Source: Diplonema papillatum
Taxonomy: Eukaryota > Euglenozoa > Diplonemea > Diplonemida > Diplonemidae
Direction of reading: 5' to 3'
DNA: 64,000 nt
Assembly (NCBI GenBank): GCA_030068145.1
Contig: JAPJBO010000915.1
Coordinates: 1-64,000, forward strand
The notes below the pieces were generated by a model that was not told where the DNA came from, made no database searches, and saw only the letters and a program-made list of their open reading frames with translations. The translations under genes were made by a program, and so were the position numbers. Shown piece after piece: positions 25,301-34,400 of the stretch; the stretch's first letter is position 1; every line of letters begins with the position of its first letter.

Positions 25301-28127
25301 GACCACAAACCGCCGCGACACACGTCTTGCTGAGGATGAGGATCAGCTCAGGGAGTGGGTTGAAAACGTGGGAGCGGGGATCAGCTTTCTGAAAGCATCC
25401 GTTACGTCAACAACCGACTTTCTTAAGAAGTGCACGGAGAAAAGGGGCAGGCGGCATAGCGACAACAGGAGCAAGGTCATAGGGCGCGCTTCTAGAGAGC
25501 TGAGCATGAACGTCGATGAGGGGGAGACCACCATCTGGGCTCATTGTAAAAACCGTGGGCTTCTTCCGCGTTGGGGGGTAACTCTTCAGGGTCTGCGAAA
25601 CGTAACGAAGGCTCGCAAAGCGTGCATCCTGGTTTCAGGGCTAAGGCTCGACCAGGTTCGCGAGATCATGCTCCTCGTTCATCGGAATGGCAGCTTGGTC
25701 CTAAACGAGTTCCTCCCAGGAACGGAACGTCAGGTTCTCGTAAAGCTGGCTGTCGAGCTCACTGCCTTGGGGCCGATCGTCGCTGCATGCACTCCAGACT
25801 ATGTCATCTTAAACGATGCAAGCCACCTGGTGCTGCCGGGGGAGCCTCAAGCCGTGCAGCAACCCAAAACCCGGAATGCAGTGAAGAAGGGTCGCAAGCC
25901 TTTAACTGCGAAATACCCCGCCCTGGTGGATGGCATAAGGCTCGTCCTCTCACGGTATTCCATGAAGAGCCATGCGAGAAGGCGGGAAACCGTGCTAAAG
26001 GCTGGGTGCACATTGCGCGAGCTGTTAGACGAGATGCGAGTAAATCAGGGTTACAGCATCTCCGAGTCTACGCTGCGTCGGATGTTCAAGGCACCGCATC
26101 CTGGTCGGAAGGTTGCAGTGCGCTACAAGGACTTCTTCGACGTTCGTCTCTCGGGCCATGCAGACGCGCAACGCGAAGACCATGTCGATGACCATTACTG
26201 CAGGGCTCAGGTCAGAATGGTTGTCGAGGCCGCAATGCGCGCCAATGCCCTTGCCTCGGAGGCCGAATGCCTCGTCCTGAGTGTGGACGCAAAGTGTGTG
26301 GTCCCCTTGGGCACTGTTGCGGTCCACAAAGGTTGCAACACCCGCACGTACTGCCTGGGGCCTACGTTAGTTGACGACCACAGCTTCGTGACGGGTGCTA
26401 ACGTGAAGCCAGTGTGCATTCTGGAGCTCATAGCAGCCAAGTGTGAGCTCGCCGCTGCTGTGCAGAACGCCCGTGATGGACTGGGCAGAATGCACTACCC
26501 GTTCCCCAGAAATGGCGTTCTGCGGTGCTTCTTGCGCTCACTGAAGTACAGTGTTTGCAACAGCCAAACGAACGTCGGGGATATGCGGAGAGTTCTGCTG
26601 GAAAGGGAGACTGTCCCTCCGGTTGTCGTTTGCATTTCGGACAATGCAAGCGACTACTCGCCCGCTGTCCTGTCAACCGACGTATCGCTGTGGAGGCTCT
26701 TCCGAGACTTCCAGCTCGACGCCGTGGTGTGCGTGACCTACGCCGCCGGACACAGCGCATTCAACCCGGTAGAGAGAGCGATGTCGTGGATGTCGAAGGC
26801 GATGTCGGGCTGCAAGTTCGGGACGGCGGAGAAAAGGAATCCGGAAGAGGATCGGAAGATGCATGTGGATGCGATGCAGGCTATGGCGGAGAAACTGACG
26901 TTCAACACTGCATCAGGGGCCCTGCGCTTCCACAGCGTGCCCGTGGATCTGGCGAGTGCACGGATGCTCAGTGCGATCCTTCCCAAACGGCCGAAAAAAA
27001 GAAAGCCGGTAAACCCTGCGACGCTTGATGCGTTGGTGTCCGCCGTCCTTGTCATAGCCTGGACTGCCGCAGTGCACACGCCGCTTCTTCCTTACACCAC
27101 GGCTTGCATTTCCGCTGCTCTGACCGTGTGCGTTTGGAGTCTGCAGACGTGGCAAAGAAAGGGGATTGTCTACAACGACTACGACGACATCCGCCTGCTT
27201 CTTTCCTCGTCGAAGAAACGGATCCGTGGTGATCCCAAACTTCGGGAGCTGCATACAGAGCTCCTGGAGATGAGCCGACACATGGATCGGCGGAAGAACA
27301 TGGTTGTCTTCCGACGCTGCTCGAAGCCGTCTTCTTGCGGGCACTGCAAGAACCTCCCGGCACTCCGTGCCCGCCATTTCCTCGACCGGGAGATGCAGGA
27401 GGCAACTTCCGGCCTCTTCTACACACCCATTCCACATGGGACACCTGACGAGCCGTTTCAACAGCAGGTTCCCGCGTCACAAGCAAGTGCCGTCGAAGAA
27501 AGCCGTGAAAGCCCGGAAGTAGCAAGTGACAGCGAACACGGGTCTGTCCTATCTCAGGACTCGCAAGAGGACCTTTCTGCTGACGATGACCCCCAGCCGT
27601 TTCAGCAAGAACGGCCTGAAGAAACCGGGCACTTTCTTTGCCTGGAAGAGCTGCTGTCCAGAAAGCACATCGAAGTTCCCACCGACTTCTACCGTCCTTC
27701 TCTGCGAGCTGCCGGGCGCGACATGAGGTGCCCCACTTGTAAGGTTCTGTGTTTGAACCCCAGCGACAGAGACCGGCACTTTCGCCTGCACCACGAGACC
27801 CTCTCCACACACGAAGCCAGTGAAGAGAAAAAGAGAGTCACGTGGAAAGATCTCGTCAAAGTGGCGAAGAAAGACCCGGATTCGCAAGCAGGAAGGAGTG
27901 CACGGGTGCAGCTGCTTACAGTAACCCAGCTGCGGACGCTCGCAAGCAAGGCAGTCCCACCCGTCCCCCTGCCTTCGGCGACCAGTGCGGCAAAGGGGCT
28001 CCTCGTCTCATCTGTGCTTGCCGCATGGGACCGGGTTCATGGACTTCTGGAAGAGGTGGAAACCGGAAAGTCTCACCGCTACCATGTGCCTACCAGTAGC
28101 CAGCAGGTGGACGAAGAAAGTGAGTAG
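22350..28127 (+). CDS. 1,925-aa protease-like / DDE transposase-like protein
   Basis: Intact intronless ORF, composite. Residues ~25-95 are a basic DNA-binding-like module; ~135-175 coiled coil. Residues ~205-430 are Pro/Thr/Ala-rich tandem repeats of ~30-40 aa (…PTSPPATTSAKRRQIANLST type). About 433-600 resembles a papain-fold cysteine protease: ESQQVESECGFIAAARA with Cys ~478 preceded by Gln, then GHYVAVFW with His ~565 and an Asp in AQFWDDG ~595. About 605-710 holds ~25-aa repeats (DNEPPAASSGT). Then more coiled coil and a DDE-like domain: Asp in VLSVDAKCVV (~1312), Asp in VVCISDNASDY (~1430), Glu in GHSAFNPVERAMSWMSKA (~1474). Zinc-binding CSKPSSCGHCKN (~1660) and a C2H2 finger CPTC…HFRLHH (~1795) end the protein. 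Probably transposon-encoded; domestication is possible. Family unnamed. Confidence 0.75.
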   Translation: MPKRKVEEESGKDTLRSVLEEGDYEPACHVELGVFFERLKGEYAKVTGTHLQKVMVGKWSAAGELSPYLVRHDKGGKKNVPLYCLNPPGNGSRCMSGECPAACEVVEGSSGLSRGIPDISHASLERDQPGAGVGVIAHVQEQQLQERIRAVVAREAAVAKREANVAERELRMDAATACPRIGNCENGQDSASALRQEVALLRAQLLLVATIASTTPSTTEAAPTHEQSAAPPGFCPANPSTTGAAPIQEQSAATRPANPDALVQPAPNASAAQTSSTSPPVTTTPKRRRQIANLTPISEQLAATPDCCPEGPAASAQKSPTSPPATTSAKRRQIANLSTTESAPIFAPPAATPDFRHANPDVMHPEPAAQTVPSSPPPPRSSVRRGQFANPSITEVAARNEQSAATRPDVPKHPEGPAANPSAAQTSPANPPVSALVVCDSLLQWHNNCTARLLELMEDMFPELKVVLSGESQQVESECGFIAAARARKGSVETPTECEVKQVAKEVGANSWCDPVSSFALEKWCRDNGVGYIPSASVLKKQLSGEKQPLSPSNVLYLRGPGDVGHYVAVFWTAASQVLEKRVSVSTAVAGAQFWDDGVIEMVSLEGNEPPGTTGPSSIPSLDDDEPPAIHQAGTRIHDNEPLVASSETTHQAGNSSLEDNEPPAASLGTTHQAGNSSLDNEPPAASSGTIHQADNSSPGDNELPASSGTTLQADRSSVNELWNRIQSFGMVLGLSVREKLARFRRWKVLEVDAMESELRQLEEEAHEEAQEQQLQRNAAKTERARRRDALTAAYITLGKGLNDARRLAKLLPSSDEARILAQAEAKRRQQSSLLQFGFSRPSAAHADAPALEEPETGSNSSDSGGDVLREAVDEVFAEELLEWSEEDSGTSSEDSESRWSSLAAVCLCLRQCAAEDKETAITGINEIQKALGSTDAAFTQYKHGYGGSKKLSSQGELRMRDLQKKVDQFSCSCPEPSTAPHEETTNRRDTRLAEDEDQLREWVENVGAGISFLKASVTSTTDFLKKCTEKRGRRHSDNRSKVIGRASRELSMNVDEGETTIWAHCKNRGLLPRWGVTLQGLRNVTKARKACILVSGLRLDQVREIMLLVHRNGSLVLNEFLPGTERQVLVKLAVELTALGPIVAACTPDYVILNDASHLVLPGEPQAVQQPKTRNAVKKGRKPLTAKYPALVDGIRLVLSRYSMKSHARRRETVLKAGCTLRELLDEMRVNQGYSISESTLRRMFKAPHPGRKVAVRYKDFFDVRLSGHADAQREDHVDDHYCRAQVRMVVEAAMRANALASEAECLVLSVDAKCVVPLGTVAVHKGCNTRTYCLGPTLVDDHSFVTGANVKPVCILELIAAKCELAAAVQNARDGLGRMHYPFPRNGVLRCFLRSLKYSVCNSQTNVGDMRRVLLERETVPPVVVCISDNASDYSPAVLSTDVSLWRLFRDFQLDAVVCVTYAAGHSAFNPVERAMSWMSKAMSGCKFGTAEKRNPEEDRKMHVDAMQAMAEKLTFNTASGALRFHSVPVDLASARMLSAILPKRPKKRKPVNPATLDALVSAVLVIAWTAAVHTPLLPYTTACISAALTVCVWSLQTWQRKGIVYNDYDDIRLLLSSSKKRIRGDPKLRELHTELLEMSRHMDRRKNMVVFRRCSKPSSCGHCKNLPALRARHFLDREMQEATSGLFYTPIPHGTPDEPFQQQVPASQASAVEESRESPEVASDSEHGSVLSQDSQEDLSADDDPQPFQQERPEETGHFLCLEELLSRKHIEVPTDFYRPSLRAAGRDMRCPTCKVLCLNPSDRDRHFRLHHETLSTHEASEEKKRVTWKDLVKVAKKDPDSQAGRSARVQLLTVTQLRTLASKAVPPVPLPSATSAAKGLLVSSVLAAWDRVHGLLEEVETGKSHRYHVPTSSQQVDEESE

Positions 28128-28861
28128 GCCCTGGCTCCAGTCCCAATCCTGCAACTTCGTGTTCTGTATGCTCGTCAGTTTTCCGTTCATTCCGCACCGC
28201 CAGTCCTTGGCTGAAACAAGTGATTTAAGTACTAGGGTTCTACATCAAGACCGTCACCAGAATACCGTGTAACCGCTGGTTCTGTTTTCCTTTGTCGTCG
28301 TGGCCTACTCGTAGGGTTGTTTCTCTATTTCTTCTGCTGAAATCCGGGTGAACACGCACCAGGAGGTCGTTGCGGCGGATTCCGATACCCTAACCAGCTA
28401 GTCTTTCTATCGTTCTGCCAGTTGCTAGTTGCAGAGCTTGGATTTGTGTGTTTCTTCTTACCCTCTTGGTTCAGCACAAGCAATCCGTGTTATTGAACTG
28501 AGTCGGAGCTGCGGACCCAGACGGACATAGTCGGACACCTCAGGGCTATTGCAGTTGGTATACGGACAGTTATAGAAAATAGTGCAGCATTGTAAGGAAG
28601 TACACAACACCAGGTACCAGTGGGCGTGAACGTGGGGGAAGTAACGAACCATCGATAGCAGCGAGGGGTGCCTTTTACGTGCCGTTTACGAGCTACCGGG
28701 CACAATGAGATAAAGCTTTTTGAATCGAAAGCCGGGCCCAGCTACTCTCAGTGTATGAGTGGGTTCACCACCTAAATCGGGGGGGGGGGAGGGACCTACC
28801 CACCTCTGAGCCAAATTTGCGGGAAGAAATTCCGCGATAGTAATAATCCTCTCCCCCTAAG
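28128..28861. other. Non-coding stretch, no gene seen
   Basis: No ORF or structured RNA recognised. It contains the CCCTAACCAGCTAGTCTTTC block near 28389 and, at its right end, a G-run plus GAGGGACCTACCCACC and AATCCTCTCCCCC. Both of the latter recur near 11230-11300 (partly inverted), so this edge belongs to a dispersed repeat. Confidence 0.4.
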
Positions 28862-28945
28862 TATTGTTGAAAAAGTGTGAGAATGGTGTTTACCCCGCCC
28901 ATTACAGCACGGTTTTGTTAGATTTGCCCATTCGGTGCCTCAAAA
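28862..28945 (+). repeat. Terminal fragment of the GAGAATGG repeat family
   Basis: GTGTGAGAATGGTGTTTACC and GCCCATTACAGCACGGTTTT match blocks around 9476-9492 and 9950-10010. Confidence 0.5.
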
Positions 28946-28984
28946 AGTGTCACTTGCGGGATTGGCTTTTTTTGAACCCGAAAA

Positions 28985-29050
28985 AGTGTCACATGCAGGA
29001 CTCGAACTCACGACCTTCAGACCTTCCTCTGCGTTGTGACGGTGACATCC
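28985..29050 (-). other. tRNA-like (B-box) sequence
   Basis: The complement contains GTGAGTTCGAGTCCTGC, a good B box, and GTCACAA/ATGTGAC could pair as an acceptor stem. But only ~53 nt separate the ends, no D arm is visible and the T stem has a mismatch. More likely a SINE head than a working tRNA gene. Confidence 0.25.
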
Positions 29051-29337
29051 ACATTTTGGACGATGGACAATGGGCTGTCACCGGGCATAGCTGTCAGCCA
29101 CATTGTGGCCCATTTGACCACAAAGTAGCCAACCTTGTGGCTACCCTTGTGGCCAGGTGGACACCTTCAGTCTGTCAGAAGTTCAGATGAGGTTGACGGG
29201 TTTTAGGGCCAGCTTTTGGGCCAGCTGCTACAGCTGCTACGCTGAAATTCTGCTGAACCACGTCGCCGGCCAAGACTGAGAAGAAAATGGCAGTTGTTGT
29301 CATCCAAAATTCCGGGCCAAATAATCGGGAATTTGTA

Positions 29338-29455
29338 GTTTTTACACGTGTGATTTTTTTTTGTGTCGATAATACACGTCGGAATTTTTTTTGACAGATA
29401 ATACACGAGAGATTTTTTTTGACCGATAATACACGTGGCAATTTTTGGTGTGACA
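29338..29455. repeat. Three AATACACG repeats with T-runs
   Basis: GATAATACACG followed by ~15 bp ending in a T-run occurs three times at ~33-bp spacing, followed by GTGTACACGTG. Non-coding; resembles element subterminal repeats. Confidence 0.5.
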
Positions 29456-29518
29456 AACGTGTACACGTGAATGCTGGGCGAATTTTCTAATCACAGGAGT
29501 TCAGTTCTGTAGACGATC

Positions 29519-30826
29519 ATGGCGCGTCCGCCTCCGATGCTGCTTCCTTCCGTGCACGAAGTCATCGACCGCGTTCTGGCCTCGTCGGTGGTGTTTCTCG
29601 CAGACGCCAGGAGCTATTTCTATCAGTTCCGGCTGGACGCGATAATCCGCCCATTTTTTGGCATGCACTTGGCCGGACCGCGGGGTCATTTCGTGAAGGC
29701 TCAACTCGTGGCCATGTGCATGGGCTGGAGCTGGGCTCCGGCGATAGCGCAGAGGGCCTCTCGAGTACTCCTGCCGGAGTCTGACGGTCTGCCCTGGGTC
29801 GACAACTTCGTCGTCGTTGGGGATTCGTTGAGCGAAGCAACTTCGCGGTTTGACTCTTTTTTGCAGCGCTGCAAGAGCGTCAACTGCGAGCTCAACGAAA
29901 ACGACGAGCAGTTTGGAATACCGCTCAGGGAGTTCGACCTTCTGGGCCTCCACTTTGACCTCTCCCATTCGAGCCGCCCCGCTCGATACAGAATGGCGGA
30001 CGCATGGGTGGCGAAGTTACTTGGCTCTGCCGAGCTCGCCAGAGTTAAACGCGGAGGGGCGTCACCCCGCGAGTTTTACCGGGTGTTTGGGGCTTTGGTC
30101 TGGTTTGCCTACACGACGCATTTCCAGCTGGCCTACGCCCGGTGTTCATTGTCCTTCCTGCAGAGGCTGGCCTCATCCCTGGTGGAGCCAGCTGACTGGG
30201 ACATCTCCAGGACGGTTCCGCCCTCGACCGTGCGTGAGGTGGAGCACCTCACTTCCCTCGTCGAAGACAACCGCTGGGTCAGTCGTTCGAAGTCGGTCTC
30301 CTCATCAGTGACTCTCTGGACGGACGCCTCATCATCATGGTGGGCCGCAGTCCTGGAGGGCGAACCTGAGCGGATATCGCAGGGCCCGTTCTTGAAGTTG
30401 AGGCACACTCACATCTTTTTGAAGGAGTTGTTTGCGGTGCTGAGGGGCATAAACCTGACCGCAAGGTTTCACACGAATACGCGCGTGAGACTCATGGTTG
30501 ACAACCTTCCGGCTGTCCAGTGTCTCATCAAGGGGCACTCGAAGAACTTTGCAGCAAATGTCCTTTTGGCGAGGATTTTTGATGCTGCGCGGGCGGCCGG
30601 CCTTGTCATCAGTGCCGAGTGGGTACCGACTGATAAACAGAGAGCCGACCCGTGGGGTGCTAGCCAGAGAGGACGACACGCCAGAGGGCGTCTGGTCGCC
30701 TCGAGCGGAGGACCTTGCTCCGCCTTCAGATTTGGTGTAGCCACTGCGTGGTCCCTGGGGGTCCTGATGCGTAAGCGTTCAACAAAAAAGACCCATTTTG
30801 TAGTTGTATTGTTTCTCCCCCTCTAG
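29519..30826 (+). pseudogene. RT-RNase H remnant of a second YR-type retroelement
   Basis: 435-aa open frame with RT palm (VVFLADARSYFYQFRLD, QLVAMCMGWSWAPAIAQ, LPWVDNFVVVGDSL in the catalytic position) and RNase H (TLWTDASSSWWAAV, FLKELFAVLRGI, LMVDNLPAVQCL, DKQRADPWGAS). The WVDN block parallels the WIDN block of family 1 but the sequences are otherwise far apart, so it is a separate lineage. The 5' part (gag, recombinase, RT fingers, A1) is absent; direct repeats follow at the 3' end. Broken remnant, older than the minisatellite elements judging by what is missing. Confidence 0.7.
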
Positions 30827-31082
30827 CCTCCTTCGAAGTAAGCACAAGGCAGCCCCTCGAGTATTTTTGTATAAGCACCTGCTTTGTAGGAAATACTTGA
30901 GGAGGCTGCCAGTTGCAAAGATCAAAGGAGGTAAATGTGCTGTAGCCCACACGAAACACAGGTGAATCTGGGTTTAGTGGCGGGCGTAAGCGTTCAACAA
31001 AAAAGACCCATTTTGTAGTTGTATTGTTTCTCCCCCTCTAGCCTCCTTCGAAGTAAGCACAAGGCAGCCCCTCGAGTATTTT
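30769..31082 (+). repeat. B1-A2-B2 terminal blocks of the second YR-type element
   Basis: A 99-bp sequence at 30769-30867 is repeated at 30984-31082 in direct orientation, separated by 116 bp (the A2 position). Both copies run from GCGTAAGCGTTCAACAAAAA to CCTCGAGTATTTT and appear identical. This is the 3' end layout of split-direct-repeat YR retroelements. It ends 398 bp upstream of the kinesin start. Confidence 0.8.
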
Positions 31083-31479
31083 CCACGGTTTCCCAAAATT
31101 TTCCGCGCGCTAGGACGCGGATCAAAATAAAAATAAAATAGTCTGCCCTAATCGAAAATTGTACAAGTGTAATCACGGTAAAGTCCAAGGTTGTTGCTGC
31201 GCAAGTGCTTTCTCCAGTCTTGTCTTGTTCTTCAGTCTTATTGTCCAACGATGATAGTCCATCAGATCTCCGAACACGCAGACCTCCTAATATTTGGGGT
31301 TTGCCGGGCCAAGGAAACCTTGATTGCGCCAAATAAACCCGAAACTCTGCATCTGACGGCCTTCGCCGTCAGCCTCACAGAACCCGACACAACAGGTGGT
31401 GTTCAAGAAAGGGGGGAGCGAAAGCGTCCATTCCGACCACAGCGCGCACTCGCCATATTCACTGCTTCCAATCGATGAC
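31083..31479 (+). promoter_or_regulatory. Presumed kinesin 5' region
   Basis: The only non-element sequence between the YR remnant and the kinesin ATG. Holds an A-rich block (ATCAAAATAAAAATAAAATA near 31123). No TATA box is certain. The kinesin frame stays open upstream of the ATG to about 31357, and CACAACAG|GTGGTGTTC at 31395 could be a splice acceptor for an upstream coding exon. Confidence 0.3.
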
Positions 31480-34400
31480 ATGTCAGGGAGCACAGTTCAG
31501 TTCGATGGGATATGCATAAACGAAGAGCGCGATGCCATGGGTGTCAAGAAACACTCGTCAAGGACGGACGAGAGCTTCCACTCTCATCCGAGTCTTCTGC
31601 CTGGGAGCCCGCGAAGTGTCTCAGCTCTGGCGCGGAGGAGGAGTTCGAGTCATCCGGTCGAAGCACTGTATCACTCGCTGCCGCTCTGGAAAGACACTTT
31701 TCATGATCGAATGGGCAGTCGCACTGGCTCAATATACGAAACCCCGTCCAGCCCCCTAGCAGGGATGCAAGCCAGGAAAGCCAGCGAGTGGAGCTGCATC
31801 AGTGGCATAACGGAAGACTCGTTCAACTTGTCGCGCACGAACCAGCAGATGCACCAGCTGTTCGGTATGCGCGGCCGCGCCTTCTCCCTGTCCCACAGCC
31901 TGAAAGCAGAGTCGGACACGTTTGAGCTGTCGGCGGCTACCCTTCCGTTCTCCCCATTCCACAGCGCCGAAGAGCGGAGGCTGTCAACGACGCGGAAGTC
32001 GTCTGACTTGTTCGACTTGTCCTCGACGAATGTTGCGCTACCCCAAATCCGCCAAGAGAGAGACGAGTCTCACGACGCGCTCAACGCATCTGGTTCAACG
32101 TTCGTGCTGTCTCCTGCAACACTCAAAGGTTCTCGCAGTGTGCCCGAAGGCTTTCACGAAAGGAAGCACAGCAGACGCGCAAGCATTCCCACCTTGGCAC
32201 GGGACAGCGAAAAACGCGCACGGGTGGTGACAGAGCCCAACACCGTGAAAGCTGTTGTGAGGATTCGGCCCTTTTCTAGCCAGGACAGGCTACCCAATGG
32301 TACGTTTCCGCCACCAGCTCTCAAGTCGCCATCCACAGGCAGCAGCTCAAAACTGAGTGGCGCCGTTGCGATCAACGGCCGAAGCTTCATATTCGACAAA
32401 GTACATTGGCCCTCCGACACCCCGCCAACGATAACACGCAGCGCGAAACGCCATGTGTCCAGTGCCGACCTACAGATGGGTCCTTCGCCACAGGAACTCA
32501 TCTTCAAACAGACCGGCGAACCCATGGTCGACAGCCTTTTCGCAGGTATAAACGGCTGTGTGCTAGCATATGGTCAAAGTGGCTCGGGAAAGACGTATTC
32601 ACTAATGGGGCCTTGCGAACCTGAATTCGAAGTAAGCATGGGCACCGAGTGCAATCCAGAAGAAGGGCTCATCCCACGTTTCTGCAAATCCGTATTTAGC
32701 AGAATCTCGACCGAAGAAGCGAAGTCTCTGGAAGAAGAGTCCGGCGTCGCAAAGGTGTTTCACGTGACAATCCAGTACTACGAGATTATCAAAGAGTGCG
32801 TACGTGATCTGCTCACCCTGTCCGGGGCAGGAGCGGCACCGCGCGGCCCGGAATCGTTTGCCCTCTCAAATGAGAGCCTGCTCTCTACCAGGCGCAACAG
32901 CGTCTCCGTTCGGAAACCAACAGTTCGCGTCCATCCAGTTCTCGGGCCATTCATTCAAGACTTGGCAAACTTAGAGGTGCGGACTGGCGATGAGTGCACA
33001 AGCATCATCCGCGAGAGTCTCAACAGCTGGGGCAACGGATCGTCGCGTAGCCACATCGTGTTTCGGATGAGCCTGACGCAAACGGCAAAGACGCAAGGAG
33101 GGCGGCACGTGACACGAATGGCCAGCACGATGTTTGTGGACCTCGCTGATGCGGAGACAGGAATGAAGGGTGGGTCGGGAGCGAGAGTGAGCAACTCACT
33201 GAGCACTTTGAGAAGCCTTGTCGAAGCGTTGACATGCGGAAGACATACGGAGTCAGTGAACCGCGCAGAAGGCAGCGAACCTGAGTCGCCAAAACATACG
33301 GGCAGGGCATCTGCACCACAGATGACATCCCCTTCCGATCGAAGCCCGTCTCCCAGTGCCTCTGTGCGGAGCAGAAGCGGAGGCGATACCGTTCGTCAGC
33401 TGAACGAACATAGTGGAACACCCGAAAACGTACGCTCTCGACAAGCGTCCGTCACGAAAAGCGCTGCCCCGACACTGAAGCCGGCATACCGTCATTCTGT
33501 TCTCACGACAATGATCGCTGATGCTGTGGGTATGTTTTACACGGCTTCCCCTTCAACAGTGATGCATTCAATACCGATCCCGAATCGGAAAAGTTGCTGC
33601 AACTAAACACCCGTTCAGACAGCCATTCCACGAAAGAAATCTCAATGGTCAACCGGAGACCCTAAAACACCGAACCTCTAAACCGCAATAAACGCTAGAA
33701 ATGTCACACCTTTTCGGCCTGAGAAGCATCCTAATTACTTAGATGGACACCTACCGTAGGCGCGTGAATTTGGTAGGCGCTTCGGAGGCGCTTTTCCGCC
33801 TTGTAGGCGTCTACCAACCCAAAAATCCTGTTGGTAGTCGCTTGGTAGGCACGGTTGGCGCATTGGGCAATGGGTGGTTCACCAGATCTCAGGCTACTTT
33901 TTGACTTCGGCTACATCAACGTCGATTTAAAAAAGGGGGGGGGGGGCAGCGCTCTTGTTAAGGATCAGCCACTTTGGCCGGATGGCCGGATAAACCAGAC
34001 CCCCCCCCCTCTACAGTGCAGTTGCCTTGGAGGCTGGGTGGTCAAATTCTCTAAGGTGAAATGGTCAAAATTCCCTGCCAAAAGTGGGCCCACAAAAATT
34101 TTCCAAAGTGTGGTATTTGGGGTATTTGGGGCAAAAAAAAAATTTTTTTTTTCTGACCGCCCACCGTGGTGACCACCTTAGAGTGTGACAGGTAGCGTCT
34201 CCCCTCTCCACAGTGAAAATAGCCTGAGGGGGGGGGGGGGGGGGGTCAGCCGGCTGATGGATGGATGGATGGTTCTTAACAAGATGCCTGGGGGGGGGGG
34301 GGCTGCTGATACCCAAAACGAAGTTGCTAACCCTGCACGGCGGACTCCCCCACCGGTTGGGGGAGTGAATGCGGGAGTGAAAAAGTGCGGGAGTGGCACT

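Noticed and set aside
31396-31479. Kinesin start at 31396
   Set aside because: That codon is GTG and lies at a possible splice acceptor; the first ATG in frame is 31480. An upstream exon remains possible.
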